Shown here one piece after another: positions 24,234 through 36,068 of a stretch of DNA of 64,000 bases. The notes beneath the pieces were generated by a model that ran no database searches, had not been told where the DNA came from, and saw nothing but the letters and a program-made list of their open reading frames with translations. The DNA comes from Aporrectodea caliginosa (Eukaryota > Annelida > Clitellata > Crassiclitellata > Lumbricidae). Position 1 is the first letter of the stretch, and each line of letters begins with the position of its first letter. Location of the stretch: contig JACEVL010000007.1 of assembly GCA_020284085.1 (NCBI GenBank), positions 137,501 to 201,500 of the forward strand. Direction: 5' to 3'. A program made the translations under genes and the position numbers.

Positions 24234-26093
24234 AATAGAACTCAAAGAATCCAAAACGTCTCTGGTCCGCTATCTCCGGTCTATTGGGTCGATCTTCTAG
24301 TACATCCGCGAATCCTTTCTTCTCAGCGGACGATTTTCTACTGATGCTTACAACTAAACTGGATGGGCTCCGAAATTCCACAGCTGGTTCACCACCACCT
24401 TCCTACACTACCACTGAGTCGGTGTTCAAGGACTTTCGACCTATCCTTGAACCTGAACTGCGTCATCTGCTTTCTACATCTAATTTAAAATCATGTGAAC
24501 TTGACCCCCTTCCCCCGTTTGTTATAGTAGATGTACTAGATGACATTGTTCCCTTCCTTCTCTACTTGTTTAATAGGTCTCTTTCAGAAGGTCACCTTCC
24601 AGCATCCCAGAAGCGTGCTATTGTGTTTCCCACTCTTAAGAAGCCCAACCTGGATTCTAGCATATGCCAAAACTATCGCCCTATTGCAAATCTCTCCTTT
24701 CTCTCAAAGACTTTAGAACGACTTGTTTCTCTGCAACTTCTTCCTTACCTTGAGCAGTCAGGCCTTCTACCGCCCAGACAATCTGGCTTTAGAGCTCACC
24801 ACTCAACTGAAACTGCTCTTCTCTCTCTTCTCTCTGACATCTATTCTGCTATGGATAAATCCCACGTTACTCTCTTAGCACTTTTTGATGCATCTTCAGC
24901 ATTTGATATGGTAGATCATGATATTCTATTACATCGCCTTGAAATTTCCTTTGGTCTTAGTGGCCTTCCTCTTCTTTGGTTTCGCTCCTATCTTACTGAT
25001 CGTACTCAAATGGTTATTCTAGGAGACTCCCGCACCTCATGGGTACCTGTTAAAGTTGGAGTCCCACAAGGATCTGTGCTGGGTCCACTTCTTTATATCT
25101 TGTTTACAGCCGATATTCCTCTTCTCTTTGCTAAACACTCAGCCTCTGGTCACCTCTATGCTGATGATGTCCAGGCCTTTGTTCATGGCCCCTCTTCTCA
25201 TCAGCTTGCTCTTTCCCAATCTATTGAATCTCTTTCTGCTGATCTCAATTGTTGGATGTCCTCTAATCGTCTTTCACTCAACTCTTCCAAGACTCAATTG
25301 ATCTGGCTTGGCACTCGCCAACAGCTAATTAAACTTGATTACGATTTACTTGCCAAGCAGTTCCCTCAATTTACTTTCTCGACAAATGTCCGTAACCTGG
25401 GTGTTACTCTTGACAGTACTCTTTCTTTCTCTGCACATATCTCTAATCTCTCTCGGTCCAGTTTTTATCACTTGCGGCGTCTACGTGCCATTCGACGATC
25501 TGTCCCCTCGCCGATTTTTTCTTCCATGGTTCATGCCTTTGTCTGTTCTCGCATTGACTACTGTAACTCGTTACTTATGGGCCTACCAAAACTCCGCCTG
25601 GCTCCACTGCAATCAGTACTTAATTCTGCTGCTCGTTTAATTGCCCGCCTACCTCGTTTCTCCCATATTTCGACTTTCATGACTCAAGACCTTCATTGGC
25701 TTCCTCTAACTGCTCGAATTCAGTTTAAAATTCTTTTTCTTACGTGTAAAACGTTTTTAGGTCAAGCTCCACGCTACCTCTGTGATCTTATGAGACGGCC
25801 TATCTCAGCTACCTCTGGACGTCCTCTCCGCTCTTCTGACCATCATGACCTTCTAGTTCCGAGGTCTCGGACTGCCACAGCACAGCATCGTGCCTATGCC
25901 TCCGTTGGACCTTTGCTGTGGAATGACCTCCCTGCTTTAACTCGTGCTGTAATGTTATCTGGAGGTACCACTGTTTCTGCTCGTTCTCTTAAGACTTTTC
26001 TTTTTCGAGGGCCCTTCGCACTGGAAGCGCTTCTGATTAGGTTGTACTGCGAGAGGCGCTTTATAAGTCCATAAATAGAATAGAATAGAATAG
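24234..26093 (+). mobile_element. 5'-truncated LINE with intact reverse transcriptase ORF
   Basis: A 1.86-kb non-LTR retrotransposon is flanked by AATAGCAT at 24226-24233 and 26094-26101. An open frame to 26074 encodes nearly 600 residues of uninterrupted RT. It has the FDASSAFDMVDH catalytic motif near residue 202, GVPQGSVLGPLLY, and YADD at residues 292-295, then the thumb and a C-terminal tail (VGPLLWNDLP). The upstream endonuclease is missing and the frame begins without an ATG, as expected for a 5'-truncated copy. The 3' end is TTTATAAG plus ATAGA units. It resembles CR1/Rex/L2-group elements. The intact frame suggests a recent insertion. Confidence 0.92.
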
Positions 26094-26290
26094 AATAGCA
26101 TGTCATCATGGAAACGGTCCTGTATTTGACAAGCAACCGTATCCAGTGCTGTAGTGCAAACACCAAAACGATAGTGGTCTCTGCTACTGAGTACCACATT
26201 TAGGCCAACTGTCCTTATCTCAGTTTTCTCGTCATGTTGCCTGCGTGATCGTCTTTGTCGATGAGCGCTACATAAGTTACTAATCAATCA
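26094..26290 (-). pseudogene. hAT transposase remnant, central part
   Basis: Read on the minus strand, this encodes a segment with DHYRFGVCTTALDTVACQIQ followed by DRF, resembling the region of hAT transposases just before the C-terminal dimerisation block. Across the LINE target site the same frame continues into 24233-24120, which shows the LINE landed inside this sequence. It starts 25 bp beyond the stop of the coiled-coil gene at 26315. Confidence 0.6.
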
Positions 26291-26314
26291 ATTCAACTGA
26301 TCTCCAACAAAAGA

Positions 26315-27114
26315 CTAATTAAGCTGCTGTGGGAATCGGCTGTTGAACATCTTCAAGCAATTGTCTAAGTCACTGCTAATGCCGAGTCCTCTTTCGAAGA
26401 CTTTCCAGACAGCGTTGATGATGCCCGAGAACGTTAAGCTGTCCAATATGTGGCCTTGTTTTCGCAGGCATTCTATCAACCATTCTGTTTTTCTCCTTTC
26501 AAACAGACTTTCTTCGACAGCGGCTCTTGTCATTTGAGCTCGTTGTTCATCCTTGGAATTCTCTCGGTGCTGATACTCCACCTCTTCCAAACGACACCTT
26601 TCCTTCAATTCGTTTATTTCTCCAAGCAAATCCTCAATGTATCGACTGTTCGCCTCCGTTACTGCTTCCGAATTCTCTCGCAGTTCATCCTTCTCTGAAC
26701 GACACTGTTCGTTGAGTTGATTCGTCATTTCAACCATCTCTTGTTCGTGCTGGTTCTTTGTTACCGTTTCTTCCAGTTTCCTTTGGTTTAACCTCATATG
26801 CATCTCTAATTTCTTCCTTTTTGTTTCTCTGACTTCCAACTTTGAGTGCTCCAATCCAATGCTTAGTTCGTAAATCTTCACGCGAAGTTCAGAGGTCTTA
26901 GAAAGATACTCTGTGCTCTTATTTTCAAGCCCTCAAATCATTTGGTCACGAGAGTCAAGCTGTTGCTTAATTCTTCCAACTTCATTGTCCAGCTGTACGA
27001 CACGGCATAAGACTATTGCAAAGACAGCAATAACAGCGGCGAACCGAAAAGAAAGCGGAATACTTTGCAAGTCCACCATTTCTCGGAGGCCACTGAAAGC
27101 ATCTCCTGTACTGC
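26315..27114 (-). pseudogene. Paralog of the membrane coiled-coil protein, with in-frame TGA
   Basis: This minus-strand exon starts at a good acceptor (GTTTTTTATTGTAAAATTGTAG, phase 1). It has a transmembrane segment FRFAAVIAVFAIVLCRVV near residue 30, then a long Glu/Lys/Arg/Gln coiled coil and the C-terminal domain with CLRKQG, FSGIINAVW and DLDNCLKMF. It shares this plan and C-terminus with the 17.4-kb gene but lacks the coiled coil before the membrane segment. One TGA at 26933-26935 interrupts an otherwise continuous frame; a CGA-to-TGA change would explain it. It is therefore a recent pseudogene, a null allele or a base error. The family is not recognised. Confidence 0.66.
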
Positions 27115-27695
27115 CTACAATTTTACAATAAAAAACCCTCATTAAATGCACCGTGTGATGTACTTACTGTGTTACCTAGTAAGATGGAGTGGTGCTTTGA
27201 TTTTATTCATGCTTATGTAAACTGTATTGAACCATCGCTAGAACAGACACTATACGAAGATGGGCCGTTATATTTAGAGTAGTTGTTTAGAACTAATCAA
27301 AATGATACGAAAGGTTTATGTATGTTTTATTTGATGTATACACAGAATCATATGTGTTAATAAATTTAGTCGCTGTCTGCTCGTGTTTAAGTCTGGACTC
27401 GTATGTGAACTTGTGAAGTAAGCTATCATGGGGTTAGTTCACTGGATAGTTTGTTTGATGAGGTTTTTTGAAGATGCAATGAAAAGAGCATTCTAGAATG
27501 AACATTTTCAAGAGTATTAGTAAGACACTCTGACCTGTTTCTTTAATATATATACTCTGCCGATCATCACCAACGTTTATCGATACATCCGCTGAGACAT
27601 TTCTTTCCTAAATTAATAGCAATCACACACAACAGCTACCAAAACAATGACGACGACAATGACATGATGATGACAAGCAAAATAAGGAAAATAAG
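27115..27695. other. Non-coding stretch upstream of the paralog
   Basis: AT-rich sequence with no convincing exon; a first exon for the minus-strand paralog would be expected here or further right. Nothing recognised. Confidence 0.45.
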
Positions 27696-27699
27696 GAAA

Positions 27700-27705
27700 A
27701 TAATA

Positions 27706-27763
<58 letters not shown>
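27700..27763. repeat. (ATG)n microsatellite
   Basis: About 60 bases of ATG units immediately before an inverted satellite monomer; the poly-His frame is an artefact. Confidence 0.93.
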
Positions 27764-27765
<2 letters not shown>

Positions 27766-27769
27766 ATGT

Positions 27770-28006
27770 TGAAGTGAGCGTCTGGTCAGTAGGTGCTTCG
27801 GTATTGCCATGGCAATGAAATTCTCAATGCATTGCTGGAGGAAACATAGTTGCGACGATTGCGATGCAATAGAAATCACTTCAACATGGCTGATAAAACC
27901 TTTCTTGTGTGGAACAGGATATTCTGCACTGAATCCCGCCCCGATTGCTTATGTTCAAGTGAGCGTCGGGTAAGTAGAATCTTCGGGATTGCCATGGCAA
28001 ATAAAT
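27770..28006 (-). repeat. Inverted 185-bp satellite copies (one plus a partial)
   Basis: Reverse-oriented diverged monomers. The core palindrome ATTGCCATGGCAAT and the TGCATTGCTGGAGGAAA word are preserved, and a second partial core TTGCCATGGCAA lies at about 27990. These copies are more diverged than those of the main array. Confidence 0.88.
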
Positions 28007-28169
28007 AAATAAATCATCCTATGGCAGAAAGACTTGGCAGAAATCTTGGTGACCCTAATATTTATGTCACAGCTTAGAAAAATTTGTGGGAGGGAATTCC
28101 TTCACGTTACCTCCCAAGGTTTAAAAGTGGGGAGGGAATTCCCTCCTTTCCCTCCCCAGGATTTACGGC

Positions 28170-28567
28170 CCTGGGATTAAGTGGAGAATGGCCTGTTCCA
28201 CACAAGAAAGCTGTGATCATCATGTTTCATTGCCATGGCAATTCCGAAGCACCTACTGATAAGATGATCAATTCAACATCAGCAATTGGGGTGGAATTAA
28301 GTGGAGAATGGCATGTTCCACACAACAAAGCTGTAATCAGTCATCTTGAAGTGCTTTCTGTTGCAGGGCAATCGTCGAAACTATCTTTCCTCCAGCAATG
28401 CATTGAGAATTTCATTGCCATGGCAATTCCGAAGCACCTACTGATCAGACGATCAATTCAACAATAGCAATTGGGGTGGAATTAAGTGGAGAATGGCCTG
28501 TTCCACACAACAAAGCTGTAATCAGTCATCTTGAAGTGCTTTCTGTTGCAGGGCAATCGTCGAAACC
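28170..28567 (+). repeat. Satellite block, about two copies
   Basis: Plus-oriented 185-bp monomers; the first is shortened. They carry the CATCTTG and CAGCAATGCATTGAGAA variants found at the right edge of the large array. The last copy is cut at GTCGAAAC by the following element. Confidence 0.92.
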
Positions 28568-30235
28568 AGTGTTATTTTAGTTCTTTCATTAATTTTACTT
28601 ATAGTTCTTATTCACTTCTGTTGAAGCGATTTTACTTCTCCTTCTACTTCTAGTTCTCAATTAATTTTACTTCTAGTTCTCATTCACTTCTGTTGAAGCA
28701 ATTTTACTTCTCCTTCCACTTCTAGTTCTCAAATAATTTTACTTCTACTTCTGGTTCTCAAATAATTTTACTTCTAGTTCAGGTTAACACATAATTTTAC
28801 TTATTCGTGCACTTATCACGATTAGAAATATGAACAAAACCTTTTTAACCATTTCCCTAATGCACAGAGAATATTATGAAGAGGAAAAAGAGAAGGAGAA
28901 AGAAGAGCAGTCCCTTAAGCTAACCCTGAAGCAGCCATATGTATGAAGCGTTAGCGACTTCATTTTCTTAGTCTCCGCAAATGAGTCCTCTCCCTCGCCG
29001 TCTCATCTTCCAACCAACAGTGTACTCATTAAAGCTGAGTTGGCCAGGAGTGCAGAACTGTGGCGAAACTAGGCTGGAGTTCATGAGATTAGCTACGAGA
29101 TTCACATTCTGCGCAGGGTTTATGTCAAATCCACATAAGGAACATGCATTTTAAACATATTTCTGTACGGCGGTACTCTGAAGAATTCCCTATTACCGTA
29201 TTTTCATGACCTGATAAACGAATTCTAATCCCTCATGGGTCGAATGCAAGCATGGGTTTCGTTGCGAAGAGGCCGATGGCATCCGCGTCCCACGATCAAG
29301 GGGGGACTCGTGGCTAGTGAGCCCAGGTTCAAGCCGATCAGAGAGTTCATGTCCCTTGCATAACTATTCCGTGGATCAATAGGGAAGCACCTCGGCTGGA
29401 ATGGAACATTTGATAACACTAGGTATTAAATTACTAAGAAAATAAACGTCACACAAAGAATATCACCAAGAGCGTAGGCCTAAGAGAACAACTCTGAGGC
29501 CGATTTGACCTCAGGTCAAACAAAGTGGACTGTTTCCTTGAACTTGGGCCTCTCTGCCGTCCAAATACCAATACCACCTTAGATATTACTACAGAAAAAT
29601 CTTCTAGTATATATATATTTCATTTTTTGATCTAGCCTGGCCAGACGCTTTTCTCTCTTTGCTTTTCTCTCACAGCAGTTCTTAATGCTTTCTGCACACC
29701 AGACGACCACTTCAGCTGTTACTTCTGGCAAGAAGGATTATCCCTTGTCCGTGGCGTACCTTTCCTAAGTCACATGTGCCTGACCTCTGGCTCTTCCCAC
29801 AGGCCAATCACATCTTACCTCACTCCTCTGGTCAGCCAGCCTGTCCGCCTATAGCTGGCTCCCTCAGAGGACCGGTGACAACCCCCTCAACCCTGCACAA
29901 TAGCTGCATTTACCCGGCATTTGCATATTATTAGCCCCTAAGCCCTAAGGCCGGTTTAAACCAGTTTATAGCTATATGACCCCACACCCAGGAATACAGG
30001 TATAATGTCCTTCTACTGTTCTCTGAGGGTCCTACTTCATCAAAGTAATAAAACATGGCACCTAAAACTTAGAAGTCTATTAATTTTCGTTCTAAAAATA
30101 ATTATGCTTCTTATTCTTATTCACAGGTCTTAATTTCACTTTATTCTATTCGCCTTAAAATAATTTTTTATTCACTCTACTTCTGCTGAACGAAAATCAA
30201 ATAATTATTATTCTTATTCTACTTCTTATTTTGCA
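28568..30235. mobile_element. hAT-like non-autonomous element in satellite, left copy
   Basis: It begins CAGTGTTATTTTAG directly after GTCGAAAC of a satellite monomer, as in the right copy at 36069. The terminal CACGAAAATATCACTG of the right copy is missing here; the 3' end runs from TTCTTATT straight into satellite sequence. The interior holds TTTTACTTCT-rich ends and an inverted fragment of the SINE type seen at 22.5 kb. No transposase frame. Confidence 0.7.
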
Positions 30236-31560
30236 GTGCTTTCTGTTGCAGGGCAATCGTCAGAAACTATCTTTCCTCCAGCATTTAGCCATTGAGAATT
30301 TCATTGCCATAGCCATTTCGAAGCACCTACTGATCAGACGATCAATTCAACATGAGCAATTGGGGTGGAATTAAAGTGGAGAATGGCCTGTTCCACACAA
30401 CAAGCTGTAATCAGTCATCTTGAGGGTGCTTTCTGTTGCAGGGCAATCGTCGAAACTATCTTTCCTCCAGCAATGCATTGAGAATTTCATTGCCATTGGC
30501 AAGCACAAGCACCTATCAGATGATCAATTCAACATGAGCATTGGGGTGGAATTAAGTGGAGAATGGCCTGTTCCACACAACAAAGCTGTAATCAGTCATC
30601 TTGAAGTGCTTTCTGTTGCAGGGCAATCGTCGAAACTATCTTTCCTCCAGCAATGCATTGAAATTTCATTGCCATGGCAATTCCGAAGCACCTACTGATC
30701 AGACGATCAATTCAACATGAGCAATTGGGGTGGAATTAAGTGGAGAATGGCATGTTCCACAACAAAGCTGTAATCAGTCATCTTGAAGTGCTTTCTGTTG
30801 CAGGGCAATCGTCGAAACTATCTTTCTTCCAGCAATGCATTGAGAATTTCATTGCCATGGCAATTCCGAAGCACCTACTGATCAGACGATCAATTCAACA
30901 TGAGCAATTTTGGTGGAATTAAGTAAGAGAATGGCCTGTTCCACACAACAAAGCTGCATAATCAGATATTTTGACGGTGCTTTCTGTTGCAGGGCAATCG
31001 TCCGAAACTATCGTTCCAAACCCACCAACGCATGCATTGAGAATTTCATTGCCGCCTTACAATTCAGGAGAAGCACCCACTGATCCTTTGAACTGTGATG
31101 TCTTAACATGAATCGCAATTGGGGTGGAATTAAGTGAAGAATATTACTGTTGGCACTTCCACACAACAAAGCTGTAATCAATCGCTCTTGAATGTGCTTT
31201 TTCATGAGACAATCATCGATCGTCGGAAACTATCGTTTCCTACCCAGCAATGCATTGAGCTTTGCTGTTGCCATGGCAATTTTGAAGCACCTACTGATCA
31301 GACGATCAATTCAGCATGAGCAATTGGGGATGGAATTAAGTGGAGAATGGCATGTTCCACACAACAAGCACTTGATATGACTGATCTTGGTGCTTTTGTT
31401 GTGTGGAGCAGGGCAACAAAATGAAAACTATCGTTCTTCCAGCAATTGCTCATGTTGGGAGATGGGCTCATCTGATCATGGCAATTGCTTCGGAACATCA
31501 ACATGATCAGATGATCAATTCTCAACATGGGCAATTGCTGGTGGAATTAAGTTTAGACGA
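30236..31560 (+). repeat. Satellite block, increasingly degraded
   Basis: About seven plus-oriented monomers. The first five are close to consensus; after about 30950 many insertions and deletions break the words while the 185-base spacing remains visible. Confidence 0.85.
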
Positions 31561-31960
31561 TTGCCCTGCACCAGAAAGCACAACAAAGCTATGACATCAT
31601 TACATCTTTGTTGTGCTGGCACTGTTGCAGGCCAATCGTCCACTAAATTCCACCCATTCAGCTCATCTGTTGAATTTGATTGTCATGGCAAGTGATTGCT
31701 AACGAAACGACAGCATGAAATTCTACGATGCATTGCTGCGTTAAAGATAGCCTCTCGACTTATTGCCCTGCAACAGAAAGCACTTCTCAAGTTGAACCGA
31801 GCGTACAGCTTTGATGTGTGGAACAGGGTATTCTCCACTTAATTCCATCCCAATTCCTCATGTTGAATTGCTGCTGAACAGACATTTCATTTGATACAGC
31901 ACAATAAACATGGCTGATCCACCTTTCTTTGAACCCAGGCCATCCTCCTGTCCATTCATA
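31561..31960 (-). repeat. Degraded inverted satellite copies
   Basis: Minus-oriented words (GATTGCCCTGCA, AGAAAGCAC, ATTCTCCACTTAATTCCA) appear at monomer spacing, with a local head-to-head switch near 31560-31620. Confidence 0.75.
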
Positions 31961-32094
31961 GTAGTAGCTTTGTTGTGTAGCCGGAACTTGGGAAGCTACA
32001 CCCAGACGTGATTATAGGAGCCTTGTCTCCAATACTTTGGGACCTGAGCGATTAAACCTTCTTTCACAGTTGAAACCAAATTATTATTGTGATC

Positions 32095-32340
32095 ATTCTA
32101 AATAATAACTAATAATAATAATAACAATAATAATAATAATAATAATAATAATAAACAACAACAATAACTTAATAATAATAATAATAATCCCACTAATAAT
32201 AATAACCCCAGTAATAATCATGTTGATATTGATAACCAGCAATGATCAGTAGGTGCTAATAATAATAGCAATGGCAATAAACAACAATCACTTAATAATA
32301 GTGCAGAGGAATAGTAATAGTGAAAGACGATAGTAATACT
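32095..32340. repeat. AAT tract interleaved with satellite words
   Basis: An AAT microsatellite, clean in the right-hand duplicate at 39.75 kb, is here broken by words of the inverted satellite such as GATCAGTAGGTGCT and GCAATGGCAAT. Confidence 0.75.
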
Positions 32341-32479
32341 AGCCCTCGCAACTAATAATGCACGTTATAGACAGACTGATTACAGCTTGTTGTAGTGTAA
32401 AACTTAGTACACATTCTTGCTTTTTCCAATCATAATTGCTCAATGTTGAATTGATCATCTGATCAGTTTTCTAGGCGAT

Positions 32480-33185
32480 TTGCTGTGAACGACATTCACA
32501 GTTCGTGATCTGGGACTTTCTCTTGACTCCGGAGCTTGCTTTGTCTCAACATGTGAACCATTGCACGGAGTTGTTATTATCAGCTTCGTCAGCTTTGAGT
32601 GGTCTCTCTCTCATGATGCAGTTGTGGTCATTGTTCATGCGCTACGGTACTAGTGGAATTGACCACTGTTCTCACTACTTGCTGGCCTTCCCTTGGTGTT
32701 TTGGGGCGACTAGATCGCGGGTTCTACGCTCGGCTGCTCGGCTTATTGGACGGCTTCCTAGGAGCCTCTCCTGTCTCTGCATACATGCGTGATGAAGGCA
32801 TTTGCGTGGCTGTCTGTGTCTCAGCAGATCTCTCTTATCGCATTGCTGCTCTTGTTTCTCGTTGTGTGCTTGGCTGCGCTCCATCTTGCTTGCGGTGATC
32901 TTTGCCGCCGCGTGTCTGATGTTCCAGCGCGTCAGGTGCTTCGCTCTGCGACGAGGGGGGGGGTTCCTTGTTCCACGGACTCGCTTTGGCTATTAGGCAG
33001 CGCCGTGCTTTCTCGGTTGTTGGCCCTTCCATCTGGAATGACCTACCACATAAGCTCCGTTTTTTACTTGTAAACCATCTGACAGGGTTCTACAAGTCCC
33101 TCAGTCTTTTTTCTTTAGTCGTGGCTTGGGCCGGGCACGCTCCTGGTAGTTTCTTGAAGAGGCGCTATATAAGCTTATGAATGGG
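32480..33185 (+). mobile_element. LINE 3' end, frameshifted copy
   Basis: Same RT C-terminal region as 40.1-40.8 kb (SAARLIGRLP-type, SVVGPSIWNDLPHKL) but scattered over three frames by indels. It ends GGCGCTATATAAGC. Confidence 0.82.
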
Positions 33186-34249
33186 CCGAGGTGGTCATAA
33201 CCGAAGACTACGCCAGCCACACCAGACCAACAAAAGTCTCTCCAACATGTTCTAATCCATAACATACACCATGCTGTAAATACATGCAGCGGTGTCTGAT
33301 CAAAGTATTCTAAACCTCACTGAAAGCAGCCTCAATTAATTACAGTACAAATGCACTGAATAAATGCACAACTTGCAAAGACAATGCACATAAAACTTAC
33401 ATGTTTATCCAGCAGCCGTTCCTTTCCCACGTATCGATCTTACGAATGCTCATTGCTTAACTTAATCGAGAGACTCAGTGGTTGTTGTGATTTATATGGC
33501 GCCCTAACAGATCCTGCAACTAACCCCTAGCACACATATGTGAGAATACGAGAGACGAAAACTGTCCGTAAACCTTTTTGCCTGTAGTGATGAGTGTTTT
33601 TCAACCTAACGGTCAACAGTCTAGAATCACTCTGCATGTTTATTTCTGGCAACCACATGCGGCCGACTTCAACTAGACTTCGTGATAGCAAGTGCGAGAG
33701 AAAGCTTGCTACGGAGAGGCTACTCGAAGTGCGGCGAGGAGGCCATTCTCCACTGTCTTGCTGCATGCATTTCTGCGTGATCGCTGGTTATTCTCGCTTC
33801 ACTGAAATATGAAATTTTCAATGTTGTTGGAGCAAAGCTGTACTTTCCACAGGCCTTTTGCTGCAGAACGAAAACGATGGGGATTACCATCGATCGATTT
33901 TCCAGATCGATACTACAAATTCACTCTTCACCAGCTACTGAGTATTTGCAATGCGATGTTAGTAGACTTTTATTTGGCGCGAATTAGATATTCAATCGAA
34001 GGCGCTAAATTCCGCTTGATTAAATACGCAACAGGAAGCCACAGCTTTTGGCGTGGTTTCTGAGTGAAGAGAGCATGGCAAGATTCTCGAGGGGATAAAC
34101 AAACTCACGAGATGAAAAGTGCATCTGTTGAAACAGTGGACACGGAATTGCATGGCATGAAATCTTATGGACATTAAGTGCCTAGTAAGGGATAGCAGTT
34201 ACCATCATTGTGGCCTGCAGCCAGAAAGCACTGTTAAGTTTGAACTGAT
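33186..34249. other. Unique block of the duplication, left copy
   Basis: Non-coding sequence matching 40820-41860 with numerous small indels. Some insertions are satellite words, for example GGCCATTCTCCACT near 33742. No gene seen. Confidence 0.6.
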
Positions 34250-35030
34250 TAGAGGAAACCGTGTGGAACAGGCCATTCTCCACTTACTTCCAGCCCAATT
34301 GCTCAGAGTTGAATTGATCGTCTGATCAGTTAGATGCTTCGAATATTGCCATATAAATGAAATTTTCACATGCAGTGCCATTGAGGAAAGATAGTTTCGA
34401 GCGATTGCCCTGCAACAGAATGCATGTTAAGATGACGTTGATTGGAAGCTTTGTTGTGTGGAACAGGCCATTCTCCACTTATTTCCAGCCCAATTGCTCA
34501 TGTTGAATTGATCGTCTGATCAGTAGGTTTTGAATCAAGTTATGGCAATGAAATTTTTCAATGGTGTAGATAAGAGGTTTCTGTCGATTGCCTCTTGCAA
34601 CAGAAAGCACGTTAAGTGTGATATAGGCCTACAGCTTTGCATCTGTGATAATGAATCATGCTAGCTCGCTTCTCCTATAATTGTCACCCCAATTGCTGCA
34701 TGTTGAATTGATCGTCTGATCAGTCAGGTGCTTCAGAATTGCCATGGCAATGAATTTCTCAATGCTGGCATATATGACTAAGATGTGCCTGTTACGTCGA
34801 TTGCGCCTGCAAACAGAATAGCACGTTAAGATGACTGGTTACAGCTTTGTTGTGGATCAGGCTAATTCTCCACTTAATTTAGCAATTGATCTATGTGGAA
34901 TTGATCGTCTGATTCGATGTAGGTGTTTCGGATGCAATGGCAATTAAATTCTCAGATGCAGTGCTGGAGTGAAAGAAAGTTTGGACGATAAGCCCTGCAG
35001 ACAGAAAGCCACTTCAAGTGGGACTGATAC
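34250..35030 (-). repeat. Inverted satellite blended with duplicate-specific sequence
   Basis: About four minus-oriented monomers at 185-base spacing, in which stretches of the right-hand duplicate (for example AATGAATCATGCTAGCTCGC) are inserted in place. The right copy at 41.86-42.55 kb has the unique words but no satellite. Confidence 0.78.
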
Positions 35031-35084
35031 ACAGCTTAGTTACCCTGCCATCATACAGCGCTCCATAATTTGGTCACTGTGTAC

Positions 35085-35240
35085 TAAATATATATATGTA
35101 GCTGGAGGTTTGCCGGGTTCGCAATGAACCACCTCAAATTCATTGCGCGGAGGGAGATAGTTTATGTCTCTGTCTGTCTCTGTCTGTCTCACGGCGTCTC
35201 TGCGTGAAACTCCGATTCTCTGTTCGCGCTGTGGCCTCGC

Positions 35241-35276
<36 letters not shown>

Positions 35277-35290
35277 CTATCTCTCTCCTC
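35085..35290 (+). mobile_element. Degenerate SINE, left duplicate
   Basis: Counterpart of the SINE at 42.62 kb: GTAGCTGGAGG, a disrupted box B and GCGTGAAACTCCGATTC survive. CTCT and GTCTCT microsatellite runs replace other parts. Confidence 0.65.
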
Positions 35291-35291
35291 T

Positions 35292-35412
35292 ACAGGTCCA
35301 ATTCTGCTACAATAGTGAGGTCCACCGGACCAGGACAGCCATTGCTCAACGCTCTGCGCCTTTGCAACTGAATGAATAATCCTTATTTGTGGAACAACCT
35401 TCCCCAAAAATT
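35292..35412 (+). mobile_element. Short LINE C-terminal fragment
   Basis: About 120 bases whose translation, spread over two frames, resembles the RT tail (RTRTAIAQRS, then a WNNLP-like segment). It sits between the two halves of the tandem duplication. Confidence 0.45.
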
Positions 35413-35669
35413 CTTTTGTGAGATTTTGGCAGGTGGTTTATCCATCGAACTGTCCGAAGTGAGCGTCGGGTAAGTAGAATCTTCGGGATTGCCATGGCAA
35501 ATAAATAAATAAATCATCCTATGGCAGAAAGACTTGGCAGAAATCTTGGTGACCCTAATATTTATGTCACAGCTTAGAAAAATTTGTGGGAGGGAATTCC
35601 TTCACGTTACCTCCCAAGGTTTAAAAGTGGGGAGGGAATTCCCTCCTTTCCCTCCCCAGGATTTACGGC

Positions 35670-36068
35670 CCTGGGATTAAGTGGAGAATGGCCTGTTCCA
35701 CACAAGAAAGCTGTGATCATCATGTTTCATTGCCATGGCAATTCCGAAGCACCTACTGATAAGATGATCAATTCAACATCAGCAATTGGGGTGGAATTAA
35801 GTGGAGAATGGCATGTTCCACACAACAAAGCTGTAATCAGTCATCTTGAAGTGCTTTCTGTTGCAGGGCAATCGTCGAAACTATCTTTCCTCCAGCAATG
35901 CATTGAGAATTTCATTGCCATGGCAATCTCCGAAGCACCTACTGATCAGACGATCAATTCAACAATAGCAATTGGGGTGGAATTAAGTGGAGAATGGCTT
36001 GTTCCACACAACAAAGCTGTAATCAGTCATCTTGAAGTGCTTTTCTGTTGCAGGGCAATCGTCGAAAC
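35670..36068 (+). repeat. Satellite block, about two copies (right duplicate)
   Basis: Counterpart of 28170-28567, ending at GTCGAAAC (36061-36068), which forms the left target-site copy of the element that follows. Confidence 0.92.

Larger units (their letters stand above)
27957..35290. repeat. Tandem segmental duplication, left copy
   Basis: The sequence from 27957 matches that from 35457 in the same order. It runs: a leader with AAATAAATAAAT, two satellite monomers, a nested element, a satellite block, an AAT tract, a LINE 3' end, a unique block of about 1 kb, and a SINE. From about 31 kb onward the left copy diverges by many small indels and contains satellite words absent from the right copy. 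Confidence 0.85.

Noticed and set aside
34250..35030. Gene conversion between satellite and unique sequence as the cause of the blend
   Set aside because: Conversion gives contiguous tracts; here words of a few to 30 bases alternate with many indels, which fits consensus error better.
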